A stretch of DNA of 64,000 nt from an uncultured Dysgonomonas sp. (GCF_934668725.1 NZ_CAKUOF010000006.1:62001-126000); one strand, 5' to 3'. Shown: positions 8,653-18,123, counted from the stretch's first letter. Notes: generated from the letters alone by a model not told the origin. Translations and numbers: made by a program.

Positions 8653-9600
8653 TTATAATGGATACTCTTCGAAGGAATAAAGAACAGTAGATAGATAACG
8701 TTCTCCGGTATCGGGAAGTATTACAACAATGTTTTTACCTTTATTTTCGGGGCGTTTAGCTAGTTCTGTTGCAGCGTGTACGGCTGCACCGCATGATATG
8801 CCGACTAGTAAACCTTCTTCTCGTGCTAAGATTCTACTGGTTAGTATGGCATCATCATTTTTAACTTGAATAATTTCATCTATTACCGATGAATCATAAG
8901 TCTTAGGGACAAATCCGGCACCTATTCCTTGTATTTTATGAGGGCCCGGTTTTCCTCCCGATAATACAGGTGAGTCAGTAGGCTCTACAGCTACTATTTT
9001 GATATTCGGATTGCGTTTTTTCAAAACTTCACCTACACCGCTTACGGTTCCACCCGTTCCCACTCCGGCAACAAATATGTCCACTTGTCCATCTGTATCT
9101 CTCCAGATTTCTTCTGCAGTAGTTTTACGGTGAATGGCAGGGTTTGCAGGATTTTCAAATTGCTGAAGTATAATTCCGTTAGGTGTACTTTCTTTCAATT
9201 CTATAGCTTTTGCAATAGCTCCTTTCATACCTTCGGGTCCGGGAGTCAGAACAATATTTGCTCCTAAAGCCTTTAGTAAGTTTCTACGCTCAATACTCAT
9301 TGTTTCAGGCATGGTTAGAGTTAGCTTATAACCCTTTGCAGCAGCAACAAAAGCTAAACCGATTCCTGTATTGCCACTCGTCGGTTCTATAATGACGCTA
9401 TCGGCCTTTAATTCTCCTTTTTCTTCAGCATCTGTAATCATTGCAAACGCAATGCGGTCTTTTACACTTGATGCGGGATTAAAATATTCTAACTTTGCAA
9501 TAATTTTTGCATCGATATTGTGATTTTTTTCGTAATTTGATAATTCCAATAATGGTGTATTGCCAATCAAATCAGTAAGTTTTTTAGCTATTTTAGTCAT
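8653..9600 (-). CDS. cysK: Cysteine synthase A (O-acetylserine sulfhydrylase)
   Basis: Cytoplasmic PLP enzyme that forms cysteine from O-acetylserine and sulfide. I place the start at 9600 (protein MTKIAKKLTDLIGNTPLLEL, 315 residues), because the 18 residues upstream in frame are not part of the family. The PLP lysine is Lys47 in NPASSVKDR, followed by EPTSGNTGIG, GTGGTVSGVGE and the C-terminal GISCGAAVHAA. The neighbour metY also consumes sulfide, so the pair handles sulfur incorporation. A possible minus-strand -7 element (complement of CAAATTTA, 9637-9644) precedes it. Confidence 0.95.
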   Translation of the reverse strand: MTKIAKKLTDLIGNTPLLELSNYEKNHNIDAKIIAKLEYFNPASSVKDRIAFAMITDAEEKGELKADSVIIEPTSGNTGIGLAFVAAAKGYKLTLTMPETMSIERRNLLKALGANIVLTPGPEGMKGAIAKAIELKESTPNGIILQQFENPANPAIHRKTTAEEIWRDTDGQVDIFVAGVGTGGTVSGVGEVLKKRNPNIKIVAVEPTDSPVLSGGKPGPHKIQGIGAGFVPKTYDSSVIDEIIQVKNDDAILTSRILAREEGLLVGISCGAAVHAATELAKRPENKGKNIVVILPDTGERYLSTVLYSFEEYPL

Positions 9601-9681
9601 GGTTAATCTTATTTTTTGTTTTATTATTAATTGATACAAATTTACGTGCTTCAAATCATAAATAAAATACCATAAATGGGG

Positions 9682-9689
9682 TATTTTTG
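9682..9689 (+). promoter_or_regulatory. Candidate -7 element upstream of murF
   Basis: TATTTTTG fits TAnnTTTG in the divergent cysK-murF interval. It would give a leader of about 215 bases to the murF start chosen here. Confidence 0.3.
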
Positions 9690-9904
9690 TGTAATCGAAA
9701 GATACGGAATAATAGCAAGTATTTAATGTAATATAACCAGTAATTATTATTTAGCTTGTATTATTTACTAAAATAGAAAGAAGTCCCTAGCCTTAAATTT
9801 TTTAAGGAACATTATTCTCTTTGCCGACAACAAAACAGGTAGTTTATATGTTTCTTATCAAGCATAAGTTTAATTTATTACAATATATAATATATACGCA
9901 ATAT

Positions 9905-11194
9905 ATGGAAATTTCTCAATTGTACGAAATATTTAAACAATATCCGTCAATAACTACCGATACCCGCAACTGTGCCAAAGATTCTATATTCTTTGCTCTG
10001 AAAGGTGCTAATTTTAATGGAAATCAATATGCGAAAAAAGCATTAGATTTAGGTTGTAAATATGCCATTGTAGATGAGACTGCATTTGCTGATGAATCTC
10101 GGAATATTATTTTAGTGGACGACTGTTTATCAACATTACAACAATTGGCAAGCTTTCATCGAAGTAAATTATCGATACCGGTGATTGGAGTAACCGGAAC
10201 AAATGGTAAGACGACTTCTAAAGAATTAATAACTACAGTACTTTCACAAGAGTTTAATGTACTTTCCACACATGGAAATCTGAATAATCATATAGGAGTA
10301 CCCCTTACACTCTTGAAAATGACCAAAACACATGAAATTGCTGTAATTGAAATGGGGGCTAATCACGTGGGGGAAATAAAGACACTGGTAGAAATTGCAA
10401 AACCAAACTTTGGGCTTATTACCAATGTGGGACGTGCCCATATTGAAGGATTTGGTTCGTTTGAGAATATAATCAAAGCAAAAGGCGAACTCTATGATTT
10501 TCTCAGAACACAAAAAAATGGTAAGATATTTATAGACAATGATAATCCCTATCTAAAGGAAATTTCGGAGGGGATAGCCACAATAAGTTACGGAAACGAT
10601 GAATCGTTATTTGTTTGTGGAAGAGTTGTTGCAAACGATCCTTTTCTAAGTTTTGTTTGGAGGTTTTCGAAAAACGATCATCTGGTAAAAACCAATTTAA
10701 TTGGAGAATATAATTTGTCGAATGCTTTGGCAGCTGTAGCTATAGGTAAATATTTTGGCGTGAAAACAGCTAAGATCTGTAAGGCTATTGAAGAATATGT
10801 ACCGACTAATAATCGCTCGCAATTGAAGAAAACGGATAAGAATACATTGATAATAGATGCCTATAATGCCAACCCAACGAGTATGAATGCTGCTTTAGAT
10901 AATTTTGCTAAAATGGATGTTCCGAATAAAACTCTTATTTTAGGAGATATGCTCGAGCTAGGTAACGATAGTATTGCGGAACATCAAAAGGTTGTTGATT
11001 TGATTACATCGAGTGATATGGACAAGGTTTTTTTAATAGGTGATTACTTCTCAAAAACTGAAACATCTTATCCTCGTTTTACAACTTTGGATGATTTTTC
11101 GAAATATCTGAAAGAGAATCCTATAGAAAATCGTTATATACTAATTAAAGGATCCAGAGGGTTACAATTGGAAAAATGTGTAGATTTGTTGTGA
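9905..11194 (+). CDS. murF: UDP-N-acetylmuramoyl-tripeptide--D-alanyl-D-alanine ligase
   Basis: Cytoplasmic Mur ligase that adds D-Ala-D-Ala to the peptidoglycan precursor using ATP. I choose the ATG at 9905 (429 residues, MEISQLYEIFKQYPSITTDTR), since the family begins with that N-domain and the upstream in-frame residues are unlike it. The ATP P-loop is VTGTNGKTTSKEL at about residues 96-108. Further family marks are HGNLNNHIGVPLTLL, EMGANHVGEI, NVGRAHIEGFGS, and IIDAYNANPTSMNAAL in the C-domain. It stands apart from any mur/dcw cluster, which is common for murF in this order. The S1/P1 nuclease gene follows 51 bases later. Confidence 0.95.
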   Translation: MEISQLYEIFKQYPSITTDTRNCAKDSIFFALKGANFNGNQYAKKALDLGCKYAIVDETAFADESRNIILVDDCLSTLQQLASFHRSKLSIPVIGVTGTNGKTTSKELITTVLSQEFNVLSTHGNLNNHIGVPLTLLKMTKTHEIAVIEMGANHVGEIKTLVEIAKPNFGLITNVGRAHIEGFGSFENIIKAKGELYDFLRTQKNGKIFIDNDNPYLKEISEGIATISYGNDESLFVCGRVVANDPFLSFVWRFSKNDHLVKTNLIGEYNLSNALAAVAIGKYFGVKTAKICKAIEEYVPTNNRSQLKKTDKNTLIIDAYNANPTSMNAALDNFAKMDVPNKTLILGDMLELGNDSIAEHQKVVDLITSSDMDKVFLIGDYFSKTETSYPRFTTLDDFSKYLKENPIENRYILIKGSRGLQLEKCVDLL

Positions 11195-11245
11195 TTTTTT
11201 ATTATAACAACATAAAAACAAGGCCGCTGGCCTTAAATATTTAAA

Positions 11246-12046
11246 ATGAAGAAGTTTTTAATCCTTAGTGTTTTTGCTGTTTCTATTCTTTTTCCATCGG
11301 AATTACTGGCTTGGGGTATGACCGGTCATCGGGTTGTAGCTCAAATAGCCGATCAAAATATCAAATCGAGCACACGCAAAAAGATCAATCGTCTATTGGA
11401 TAATATGCCTATTGCCTATTGGGCAAACTGGCCTGATTTTATAAAATCGGACACGACAGGAGAATATGACCATACGGGAATCTGGCATTATGTGAATGCT
11501 CCCGGAAATTTATCGAAAGAGGATTTTATTGCTTACATTCAAAATATTAAGCAAGATAATGTATATAGCGAGATACCTAAGCTAGAACAAATCATATCTG
11601 ATAATGTATCATCGATAGAGCAAAAAAGAGTTGCACTTTATTTCTTGGTGCATCTTATGGGAGATGCTCACCAACCAATGCATGTAGGTCGTGAAGAAGA
11701 TTTAGGCGGTAATCGTATTTCGGTATTATGGTTCAACGATAAAAGCAACTTACATTCTGTTTGGGATGGTAAACTTATTGATTATATGAAGTATAGTTAT
11801 ACTGAATATGCTAATCTGTTGAATACTATATCAAAAGAAAAAAAGAAAAGTCTGCAAGCCGGAACATTGGAAGACTGGCTGTATGAATCTCATTGTCTGG
11901 CGAATGAAATTTACTCTTCGGTGAATAATGAAGATAGATTGTCATACGATTATGCTTATAAATATACTGATGTTGTAGAATTACAATTGCAACGAGGCGG
12001 TTTGCGATTGGCTGCTGTTTTAGATCAGATATTTTCAACTCATTGA
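11246..12046 (+). CDS. S1/P1 family zinc-dependent nuclease
   Basis: A 266-residue secreted phosphodiesterase/nuclease. The signal peptide ends at LLA-W, so the mature N-terminal residue is Trp23, which in this family binds zinc through its own amino group. The other expected zinc ligands are seen: His28 in MTGHR, Asp in WPDFI, His in TGIWHYVN, the HLMGDAHQPMH cluster, and LHSVWDG. Family members cut single-stranded DNA and RNA in the periplasm or outside. The gene may be co-transcribed with murF (51-base gap), with no evident functional link. Confidence 0.9.
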   Translation: MKKFLILSVFAVSILFPSELLAWGMTGHRVVAQIADQNIKSSTRKKINRLLDNMPIAYWANWPDFIKSDTTGEYDHTGIWHYVNAPGNLSKEDFIAYIQNIKQDNVYSEIPKLEQIISDNVSSIEQKRVALYFLVHLMGDAHQPMHVGREEDLGGNRISVLWFNDKSNLHSVWDGKLIDYMKYSYTEYANLLNTISKEKKKSLQAGTLEDWLYESHCLANEIYSSVNNEDRLSYDYAYKYTDVVELQLQRGGLRLAAVLDQIFSTH

Positions 12047-12196
12047 TATAATCGAATGTAAATTTTCTTGTTTTTATTTTTTTGTTAAATATACCTCATT
12101 TATGGTATTTGTAAGAATATCTAATTTCTATTCATTTGTTAAATCTTTTAGCTAAATGATTGTTCTTCTTATAAACCTTAACAAAAAATTTATAAA

Positions 12197-12820
12197 ATGA
12201 GAAATTTAAAACATCTATTTTGTATTGTTACAATTCTAATTATGACTTTAAGTTGTTCTGAAGAAAAAGAGCAGCAGGTTTTAAAGTTTAGTGCACAATT
12301 GTATGATGGGCGTATAAAAATAGACGCAGCACAACTAAGAGATATTTTGAATAATAAAAATGATTATACTTTATATGAAAGTATAGCTAAAAGTATTGGT
12401 GATGATTATATCTCTTATAGTGGGACGAAATTCAGTGAGTTGGTAGGTTATTCTGTAAATGGTACTGATGATAAATATTTAAAAGATGAAGATGGTTTAG
12501 GTTTTTTATTTAATAAAGATGGCGTTTTTCAAGTCGATGATATGATTGTCTTTTTAGATAAAGAAAATTCTTCTTTGAAAATGATACCTAAAAGTCTTTA
12601 CCCAAGCTTTAAATCAGGCTTACGTTCAGTAGGAGATAGTGATAAGATTTATACATTGCATTTTCAAGCAGATCAAACTTTAAGATGTGATGATTGTGGT
12701 GCTTGGATTTCTTGTGGCTATTGTGCTCTTGGGGGAATTGCAGTTGGATCGGGAGTTTTGGCTGCAGCAGGATTATTAGAATTAGGAGCATGTGTGCATT
12801 GTGCAATGCATTTTTGGTGA
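12197..12820 (+). CDS. Lipoprotein with a C-terminal hydrophobic three-CxxC domain
   Basis: I do not recognise the family. The 207 residues start with a lipoprotein signal (MTLSC, lipid-modified Cys20), then a polar, acidic middle region. The last 46 residues are different: three CxxC pairs (Cys164/167, Cys173/176, Cys199/202) surround a Gly/Ala-rich hydrophobic stretch (residues 177-198) and the chain ends HFW. Six evenly paired cysteines around a membrane-active helix are reminiscent of disulfide-rich peptide toxins released from longer precursors, but they could also bind a metal. A 36-residue membrane protein gene follows 20 bases later. The unit has its own terminator. Confidence 0.75.
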   Translation: MRNLKHLFCIVTILIMTLSCSEEKEQQVLKFSAQLYDGRIKIDAAQLRDILNNKNDYTLYESIAKSIGDDYISYSGTKFSELVGYSVNGTDDKYLKDEDGLGFLFNKDGVFQVDDMIVFLDKENSSLKMIPKSLYPSFKSGLRSVGDSDKIYTLHFQADQTLRCDDCGAWISCGYCALGGIAVGSGVLAAAGLLELGACVHCAMHFW

Positions 12821-12840
12821 AATTAAATTATAGAGAGAGC

Positions 12841-12951
12841 ATGATTTCTAAGCCAAATTTTAATATTTCAAAATCAAAAGTAATAATTGCTATTATTTTG
12901 TTTATAGTAGTTATTGTATTTATCTTGTTGAAAATAAAAGGAATCTTATGA
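12841..12951 (+). CDS. 36-residue single-helix membrane protein
   Basis: A short gene of 36 codons (MISKPNFNISKSK, then a helix of about 20 hydrophobic Ile/Val/Phe/Leu residues, then KIKGIL). It begins 20 bases after the stop of the cysteine-rich lipoprotein, with a purine-rich AGAGAGAG just before the ATG, and ends just before a hairpin terminator. The layout makes it a probable partner of the lipoprotein. Immunity, anchoring or maturation are all possible. A longer overlapping frame exists upstream but has no sign of being coding. Confidence 0.6.
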   Translation: MISKPNFNISKSKVIIAIILFIVVIVFILLKIKGIL

Positions 12952-12956
12952 ATTAA

Positions 12957-12997
12957 ATATCGACAGTATTCTCATAGAATGAGAAGATTGTCGATAT
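12957..12997 (+). terminator. Terminator of the lipoprotein unit, next to the typA promoter
   Basis: ATATCGACA (12957-12965) pairs with TGTCGATAT (12989-12997), with an inner TTCTCAT/ATGAGAA pairing, followed by TTTTG. It sits directly in front of the typA -7 element. Confidence 0.75.
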
Positions 12998-13004
12998 TTT
13001 GTTG

Positions 13005-13012
13005 TATCTTTG
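13005..13012 (+). promoter_or_regulatory. typA: -7 element of the typA promoter
   Basis: TATCTTTG is a strong match to TAnnTTTG and lies 18 bases before the chosen ATG, so the leader would be about 10 bases long. Confidence 0.6.
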
Positions 13013-13030
13013 CAGCCTCAAAATTTAGGT

Positions 13031-14830
13031 ATGCAAAATATTAGAAATATCGCGATTATCGCACACGTTGACCATGGTAAGACTACAACAGTAGATAAAT
13101 TATTACTTGCCGGGCAACTTTTCAGAGACAATCAAACTGCGGGTGAATTAATTCTAGACAATAACGACTTGGAACGAGAAAGAGGGATTACGATTCTTTC
13201 TAAAAACGTTTCGATAAATTATAAAGGAACAAAAATCAACATTATTGATACTCCGGGTCACGCTGACTTTGGAGGTGAGGTAGAACGGGTATTGAATATG
13301 GCTGATGGCTGTCTACTGCTGGTTGACGCTTTTGAAGGTCCGATGCCCCAAACTCGGTTTGTACTTCAAAAAGCAATCGAAATCGGTTTGAAGCCTATTG
13401 TTGTAATAAACAAAGTAGATAAACCGAACTGTCGTCCTGATGAAGTGCACGAAATGGTTTTCGATCTGATGTTTAGCTTAGATGCTACAGAAGAACAGCT
13501 TGATTTTCCTACTATCTATGGTTCGGCTAAAAATGGTTGGATGTCTAATGACTGGAAAACACCGACAACAGATTTTACAGCATTGCTAGATGCGATTGTA
13601 GAACATATTCCTGCTCCCGAAATTCTGGAAGGAACCCCTCAGATGTTGATTACATCGCTTGATTATTCAAAATATGTAGGTCGTATTGCTATCGGACGTG
13701 TACATCGTGGCGAATTGAGAGAGAATATGGATGTTTCTTTATGCAAGCGAGATGGTTCGATTGTGAAATCTAAAATAAAAGAACTGAATGTTTTTGAAGG
13801 GTTAGGCCGAGCAAAAGTTTCTTCGGTGCAATGTGGGGATATTTGTGCTTTAATAGGTATAGAGGGTTTCGAAATTGGTGACTCGATTGCTGATATTGCA
13901 AATCCGGAACCTCTTGATCCGATTGATATTGATGAGCCAACTATGTCGATGTTGTTTACGATAAACGACTCTCCATTTTTTGGTAAAGATGGTAAGTTCG
14001 TTACATCTCGTCATATTCATGACCGATTAATGAAAGAATTGGATAAGAATCTGGCTTTACGCGTTGAGCTGACTGAAAGTGCAGATTCATGGATTGTGTT
14101 TGGTCGTGGAGTACTACACTTATCGGTATTGATCGAAACTATGCGTCGTGAAGGATATGAGCTTCAGGTTGGACAACCTAAAGTGATTATCAAAGATATT
14201 GATGGTGTAAAAAGTGAACCTATTGAACACTTGACTATAAATCTTCCGGAAGAATATTCTAGTAAGATTATCGATCTTGTAACTCGTCGTCGTGGTGAGT
14301 TGACAATGATGGAAACAAAGAACGATAGGGTATTTCTTGAATTTACAATACCTTCACGAGGAATTATTGGTATTAGTAATGCTGCTTTGACTCTTTCGGC
14401 AGGAGAGGCTGTTATTGCTCACCGTTTCTTGGAATTTCAACCTTGGAAGGGTGATATAGAAAAACGCCAAAATGGTTCTATTATTGCAAGCGAATCGGGT
14501 AATGCATTTGCTTATGCTTTAGATAAATTACAAGATAGAGGACGTTTCTTTATTGAGCCTCAAACTGATATTTATATGGGGCAGATTGTAGGGGAGCATT
14601 CTAAAGAAGGTGATTTGGTTGTTAATTTGACTAAATCGAAGAAACTTACCAACGTGCGTGCCTCAGGAACCGATGATAAAGCAAAATTAGCTCCGGCTGT
14701 AATCTTTAGTTTAGAAGAATCTTTGGAGTATATCAAAGAAGATGAATATGTAGAGGTGACTCCATCTGCAATTCGTATTCGTAAGATATATTTGGATGAA
14801 AATGATAGAAAACGTTACGCTAAGAAATAA
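13031..14830 (+). CDS. typA: Ribosome-associated translational GTPase TypA/BipA
   Basis: A 599-residue GTPase of the EF-G type that binds the ribosome and helps 50S assembly and stress or cold growth. The start at 13031 gives MQNIRNIAIIAHVDHGKTT, the usual N-terminus; an upstream in-frame codon at 13010 would lie inside the promoter. G1 is AHVDHGKT, G2 lies in RERGITI, G3 is DTPGHADF, G4 is NKVD and G5 GSAKNG. The C-terminal TypA-specific part includes the TRRRGELTMM and PSRGIIG motifs and ends RYAKK. Transcribed alone between two terminators. Confidence 0.97.
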   Translation: MQNIRNIAIIAHVDHGKTTTVDKLLLAGQLFRDNQTAGELILDNNDLERERGITILSKNVSINYKGTKINIIDTPGHADFGGEVERVLNMADGCLLLVDAFEGPMPQTRFVLQKAIEIGLKPIVVINKVDKPNCRPDEVHEMVFDLMFSLDATEEQLDFPTIYGSAKNGWMSNDWKTPTTDFTALLDAIVEHIPAPEILEGTPQMLITSLDYSKYVGRIAIGRVHRGELRENMDVSLCKRDGSIVKSKIKELNVFEGLGRAKVSSVQCGDICALIGIEGFEIGDSIADIANPEPLDPIDIDEPTMSMLFTINDSPFFGKDGKFVTSRHIHDRLMKELDKNLALRVELTESADSWIVFGRGVLHLSVLIETMRREGYELQVGQPKVIIKDIDGVKSEPIEHLTINLPEEYSSKIIDLVTRRRGELTMMETKNDRVFLEFTIPSRGIIGISNAALTLSAGEAVIAHRFLEFQPWKGDIEKRQNGSIIASESGNAFAYALDKLQDRGRFFIEPQTDIYMGQIVGEHSKEGDLVVNLTKSKKLTNVRASGTDDKAKLAPAVIFSLEESLEYIKEDEYVEVTPSAIRIRKIYLDENDRKRYAKK

Positions 14831-14849
14831 AAATAACTATATAATAGAA

Positions 14850-14883
14850 AAAAGGCTCTGAGGTATTAATCTCAGAGCCTTTT
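14850..14883. terminator. Bidirectional terminator between typA and floA
   Basis: AAAAGGCTCTGAG (14850-14862) pairs with CTCAGAGCCTTTT (14871-14883), serving two convergent units. Confidence 0.9.
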
Positions 14884-14912
14884 CTTTATAACAAGAAAAT
14901 CGATTGATTTCT

Positions 14913-15905
14913 TTATTTTTTATCTGTCTTACCTCCACCTGAGTTACCTGAAGGACGTGCTATTGAGTCACGCATATCGGTATCAGCCTGAATGTTCTGC
15001 ATCTTGTAATAATCCATAACACCTAAATTTCCACTGCGAAGGGCTTCTGCCATAGCAATTGGAATCTGAGCTTCTGCTTCTATTACTTTTGCACGTGCTT
15101 CCTGAGCTTTAGCTTTCATCTCTTGCTCAAGGGCAACAGCCATCGAGCGACGCTCTTCAGCTCTTGCTTGAGCGATATTTTTATCAGCTTGAGCCTGATC
15201 GATTTGAAGTACTGCACCTATATTCTTACCTATATCGATATCTGCTATATCAATAGATAGGATTTCGAATGCTGTTCCAGCATCCAAACCTTTTCTTAAA
15301 ACTAATTTCGAGATAGAATCAGGGTTCTCAAGTACCGATTTGTGGCTTTCAGACGAACCGATCGACGATACAATACCTTCACCTACACGAGCCAGAATTG
15401 TTTCTTCACCCGCACCCCCAACTAATTGTTTGATATTCGCACGTACAGTTACACGCGCTTTAGCTATCAATTGGATACCATCTTTTGCAACTGCAGTTAC
15501 AGGCGGAGTATCAATTACTTTAGGGTTTACCGACATTTGTACTGCTTGTAGTACATCACGTCCGGCAAGATCTATGGCTGTAGCCATCTGGAAAGACAAG
15601 TCGATATTTGCCTTAGAGGCAGATACAAGGGCATGAACTACTTTTTCGACGTGTCCACCTGCAAGAAAGTGAGCCTCTAGCTGATCTCTGCTAACGTCTT
15701 TAAGACCCGCTTTATGTGCTTCGATCATCGCATATACAATGGTGCGAGGTGGTACTCTACGCAATCTCATCAGGAATAGCTGAACAAGAGATATACGTAC
15801 GCCTGCCGAAAGGGCATTGATCCATAAAAAGAATGGAACGTAGTAGAAAAAGATGAGTAGTAGAATAAATGCTGCTACTGCAATTGTAACTACGAGAAAT
15901 GGCAT
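14913..15905 (-). CDS. floA: Flotillin-like protein FloA
   Basis: A 330-residue SPFH-type scaffold of functional membrane microdomains. I start it at 15905 (MPFLVVTIAVAAFILLLIFF), since the 40 in-frame residues before it overlap nfeD and are not part of the family. After the N-terminal membrane hairpin comes RRVPPRTIVYAMIEAHKAGL, the SPFH domain with DTPPVTAVAKDGIQ and ARVTVRANI, and GSSESHKSVLENPD. The C-terminal half is an Ala/Glu-rich coiled coil (QAQADKNIAQARAEERRSMA) that drives oligomerisation. The nfeD gene lies 10 bases upstream, the standard partner arrangement. Confidence 0.95.
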   Translation of the reverse strand: MPFLVVTIAVAAFILLLIFFYYVPFFLWINALSAGVRISLVQLFLMRLRRVPPRTIVYAMIEAHKAGLKDVSRDQLEAHFLAGGHVEKVVHALVSASKANIDLSFQMATAIDLAGRDVLQAVQMSVNPKVIDTPPVTAVAKDGIQLIAKARVTVRANIKQLVGGAGEETILARVGEGIVSSIGSSESHKSVLENPDSISKLVLRKGLDAGTAFEILSIDIADIDIGKNIGAVLQIDQAQADKNIAQARAEERRSMAVALEQEMKAKAQEARAKVIEAEAQIPIAMAEALRSGNLGVMDYYKMQNIQADTDMRDSIARPSGNSGGGKTDKK

Positions 15906-15915
15906 AATTATTAAT

Positions 15916-16425
15916 TTATTGGTTAGTACTTGTTTGATTTTCGTTTTGATGTACAGGCTGTACCATAACACTTGACTTTTCGATTTTGACAATTTGAACG
16001 TTCTCGCCTTCGTCAATAAATTCACCTGTAACAGATTTTACTTCAACGATATATTGGTTGTCAAATTCTGCCTTCCCAATCGGATTCAGGCGGGATAAGG
16101 CAACTCCGGTTTGTCCTTCTTGAAGTTGTTTGATCTCCGTTTGGTCTACCGTTGCTTCAATGTCTGTTTTCAAGGCAATATGATTCAGGGCATTCGATTT
16201 CATTATGAAGATAAAAGCTGCCGCAGTAATTACTATATTTGCCGCAATAGTTATATATCCTGCAGTTTCCCCTATATAATAAAAAGCATATGCAATACTT
16301 CCTATTAGCATAACCCCTCCTGCAATACCTGCTATTGTAATACCCGGTAAGAGGAAAACTTCTGCGAGGAAAAGCCCGACTCCAAGTAGGATTAAAAAGA
16401 TAATAATGATAATTTCGATGGCCAT
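15916..16425 (-). CDS. NfeD-like membrane protein, short form
   Basis: A 169-residue partner of flotillin. Three membrane helices fill about residues 3-75 (IIIIIFLILLGVGLFLAEVF, GIAGGVMLIGSIAYAFYYI, ITIAANIVITAAAFIFIM), followed by a soluble C-terminal OB-fold-like domain with the family motif LQEGQTGVALSRLNPIGKAEF and VKSVTGEFIDEGENVQIVKI. It lacks the ClpP-like protease domain of long NfeD proteins. It is directly followed by floA and preceded by a TPR/PD40 gene 31 bases away, so the three form one operon. Likely role: membrane-domain organisation with FloA. Confidence 0.9.
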   Translation of the reverse strand: MAIEIIIIIFLILLGVGLFLAEVFLLPGITIAGIAGGVMLIGSIAYAFYYIGETAGYITIAANIVITAAAFIFIMKSNALNHIALKTDIEATVDQTEIKQLQEGQTGVALSRLNPIGKAEFDNQYIVEVKSVTGEFIDEGENVQIVKIEKSSVMVQPVHQNENQTSTNQ

Positions 16426-16456
16426 ATTTTATTTAAAACTGCTGTTGATTGTATGA

Positions 16457-17875
16457 TTATTTTAAATTTTTAATTTCTTCGTTACGAGCCTTGATTTCTA
16501 GTTCTTGCACTTGTTTGTATAGCTGAGCCTGTCTGCTTTCCAAGTTTTGGATTATGTTAGCCAGACTTGAGCGTTGATTGCCGGAAACGGTTATGTATTC
16601 GCTTCTTTTAGCCTCCAAGTCTTGTTCGGTCGAAATAAGGGCTTTCCTTTTCTCGTTGGCTTCAAAATATAAATTTCGGGCATTGCTACTCTTGAAATCC
16701 GCGTATGCGTTGTAGGTATATTTGTCATCGATAACAAACGTAAAGTCTGATACCTTTTGGGGAACTATGGCCTTTTCTTTTCGTGCATTTGCTATCAGTG
16801 TCGAGTAGTTTTTTCCGGGTCTCCATGTATTTTTGATAGATGCAATTTTAGCTCTGTTTTCTTTGTATATTTCGTCATCACTCTCTATTAAAGTAACCTC
16901 TTCATTAGGAATAAATGTATAAACACAAACTTTTCCTTCGGGTTGAAAACGGTCTGTTGCAAACCATCCGATACCTTTTTCTTCATCAAAGACGTACAGA
17001 TAATCATTGGCTGTCGAATTGAAAGGCATATTAAGCAATTCTGGTGTCAGGTATGTATCGTTGTTAAGGTTGTATCTGGTTACATAAATATCGTAACCTC
17101 CCAATCCGTTCTCATCTTCTCCTGCGAAATATATAGTTGATCCGTCTGTTAAAACAAATGGGTAGTTTGTATTTCCGGTAATTCCTAAGTTGTTATTTGA
17201 TATTTTTTTCTCATTACCATATCCGTTTAGGAGTTTATCCATTGAGAATAGGCTTATCTTGTCGCCTGACGGTTGTCCGAAATATATTTTAGAACCTTTT
17301 CCATTTGTATATACAGTAGATTCTATTTTTTTATTTGTTTCGAAAACGTCATTAAATGCCGATAATGATCCGGCATCCGGCGATAATTTGTAGGCAGATA
17401 AAAAGATATCTTTATTCACAATGAGGCTATCGATAATTTGTATATCTTCAGATCTCGAGATAGCCCTCTGCAATTTTTCCAGATATTGATTCCTGTTGGC
17501 AAGTGTCGTCTCTCTTTCTTTAGGACGAGCTTTTGCATACCTGTCGTACTGTGATTTGGCTTCGCTAACCCTGTATTGTCTTACATAAATATCTCCGAGA
17601 TATAAATAAGATTCGGGAAGATTTCTTTTAGAAGCAATTAAGAGGTATTCTTCTGCAGATTTTAGGTTTCCACCTGTTTCAAAGAGACATACACCAACCC
17701 ATAGGTTTAAGGACGGATCGGTCGGTTTTCCATTTAGCTCTCTTTCGAATATCGGTAAGGCTTTTAAGAACTCACCATTCTTATAATCAATTTTAGCTTG
17801 CGACAAATCGTTTTTCGTTTGAGCTGTAATTGTCAAACAGAAACATAACGATAGTATAAAACTAATGTATTTCAT
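16457..17875 (-). CDS. TPR and PD40 beta-propeller periplasmic protein
   Basis: A 472-residue exported protein, signal peptide to about residue 18 (TITAQ). Residues about 25-130 hold tetratricopeptide-like helices (AKIDYKNGEFLKALPIFEREL, AEEYLLIASKRNLPESYLYLGDIYVRQ). Residues about 190-310 contain WD40-like PD40 blades, recognised by TIYFAGEDENGLGGYDIYV and IGWFATDR. The end is a charged coiled coil. This is the arrangement of PorE-type and related Bacteroidetes envelope proteins but without an OmpA-like peptidoglycan domain. First gene of the operon with nfeD and floA. Its molecular role is not known. Confidence 0.75.
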   Translation of the reverse strand: MKYISFILSLCFCLTITAQTKNDLSQAKIDYKNGEFLKALPIFERELNGKPTDPSLNLWVGVCLFETGGNLKSAEEYLLIASKRNLPESYLYLGDIYVRQYRVSEAKSQYDRYAKARPKERETTLANRNQYLEKLQRAISRSEDIQIIDSLIVNKDIFLSAYKLSPDAGSLSAFNDVFETNKKIESTVYTNGKGSKIYFGQPSGDKISLFSMDKLLNGYGNEKKISNNNLGITGNTNYPFVLTDGSTIYFAGEDENGLGGYDIYVTRYNLNNDTYLTPELLNMPFNSTANDYLYVFDEEKGIGWFATDRFQPEGKVCVYTFIPNEEVTLIESDDEIYKENRAKIASIKNTWRPGKNYSTLIANARKEKAIVPQKVSDFTFVIDDKYTYNAYADFKSSNARNLYFEANEKRKALISTEQDLEAKRSEYITVSGNQRSSLANIIQNLESRQAQLYKQVQELEIKARNEEIKNLK

Positions 17876-18042
17876 TTTTGATGATCTATTAAAATAATAT
17901 TAAAACATTAAAGCTATAATTTACTTTATATAGCTGTTTCTTGTCCTTTTCGTATGATGAATAAATAAAACATAAATCCGTGAATATAATTTCCTCTTTC
18001 CAGTAAAATCTTATGCAACTATTATGAGTGACCTCAGATAAT

Positions 18043-18050
18043 CAAAGATA
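18043..18050 (-). promoter_or_regulatory. Candidate -7 element for the TPR-nfeD-floA operon
   Basis: The plus strand reads CAAAGATA, i.e. TATCTTTG on the minus strand, a good TAnnTTTG match about 170 bases before the start codon. No good -33 box is evident. Confidence 0.35.
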
Positions 18051-18123
18051 AAAAATAATATGTGAATGTTGAAGTGTTTGAACCTAATTTTAGAACGAAG
18101 GAGTATTATTATATGACGAATGT

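Noticed and set aside
15340..15636. 98-codon open frame antisense to floA
   Set aside because: It mirrors the third-position pattern of a well-conserved gene and has no start context or family similarity.
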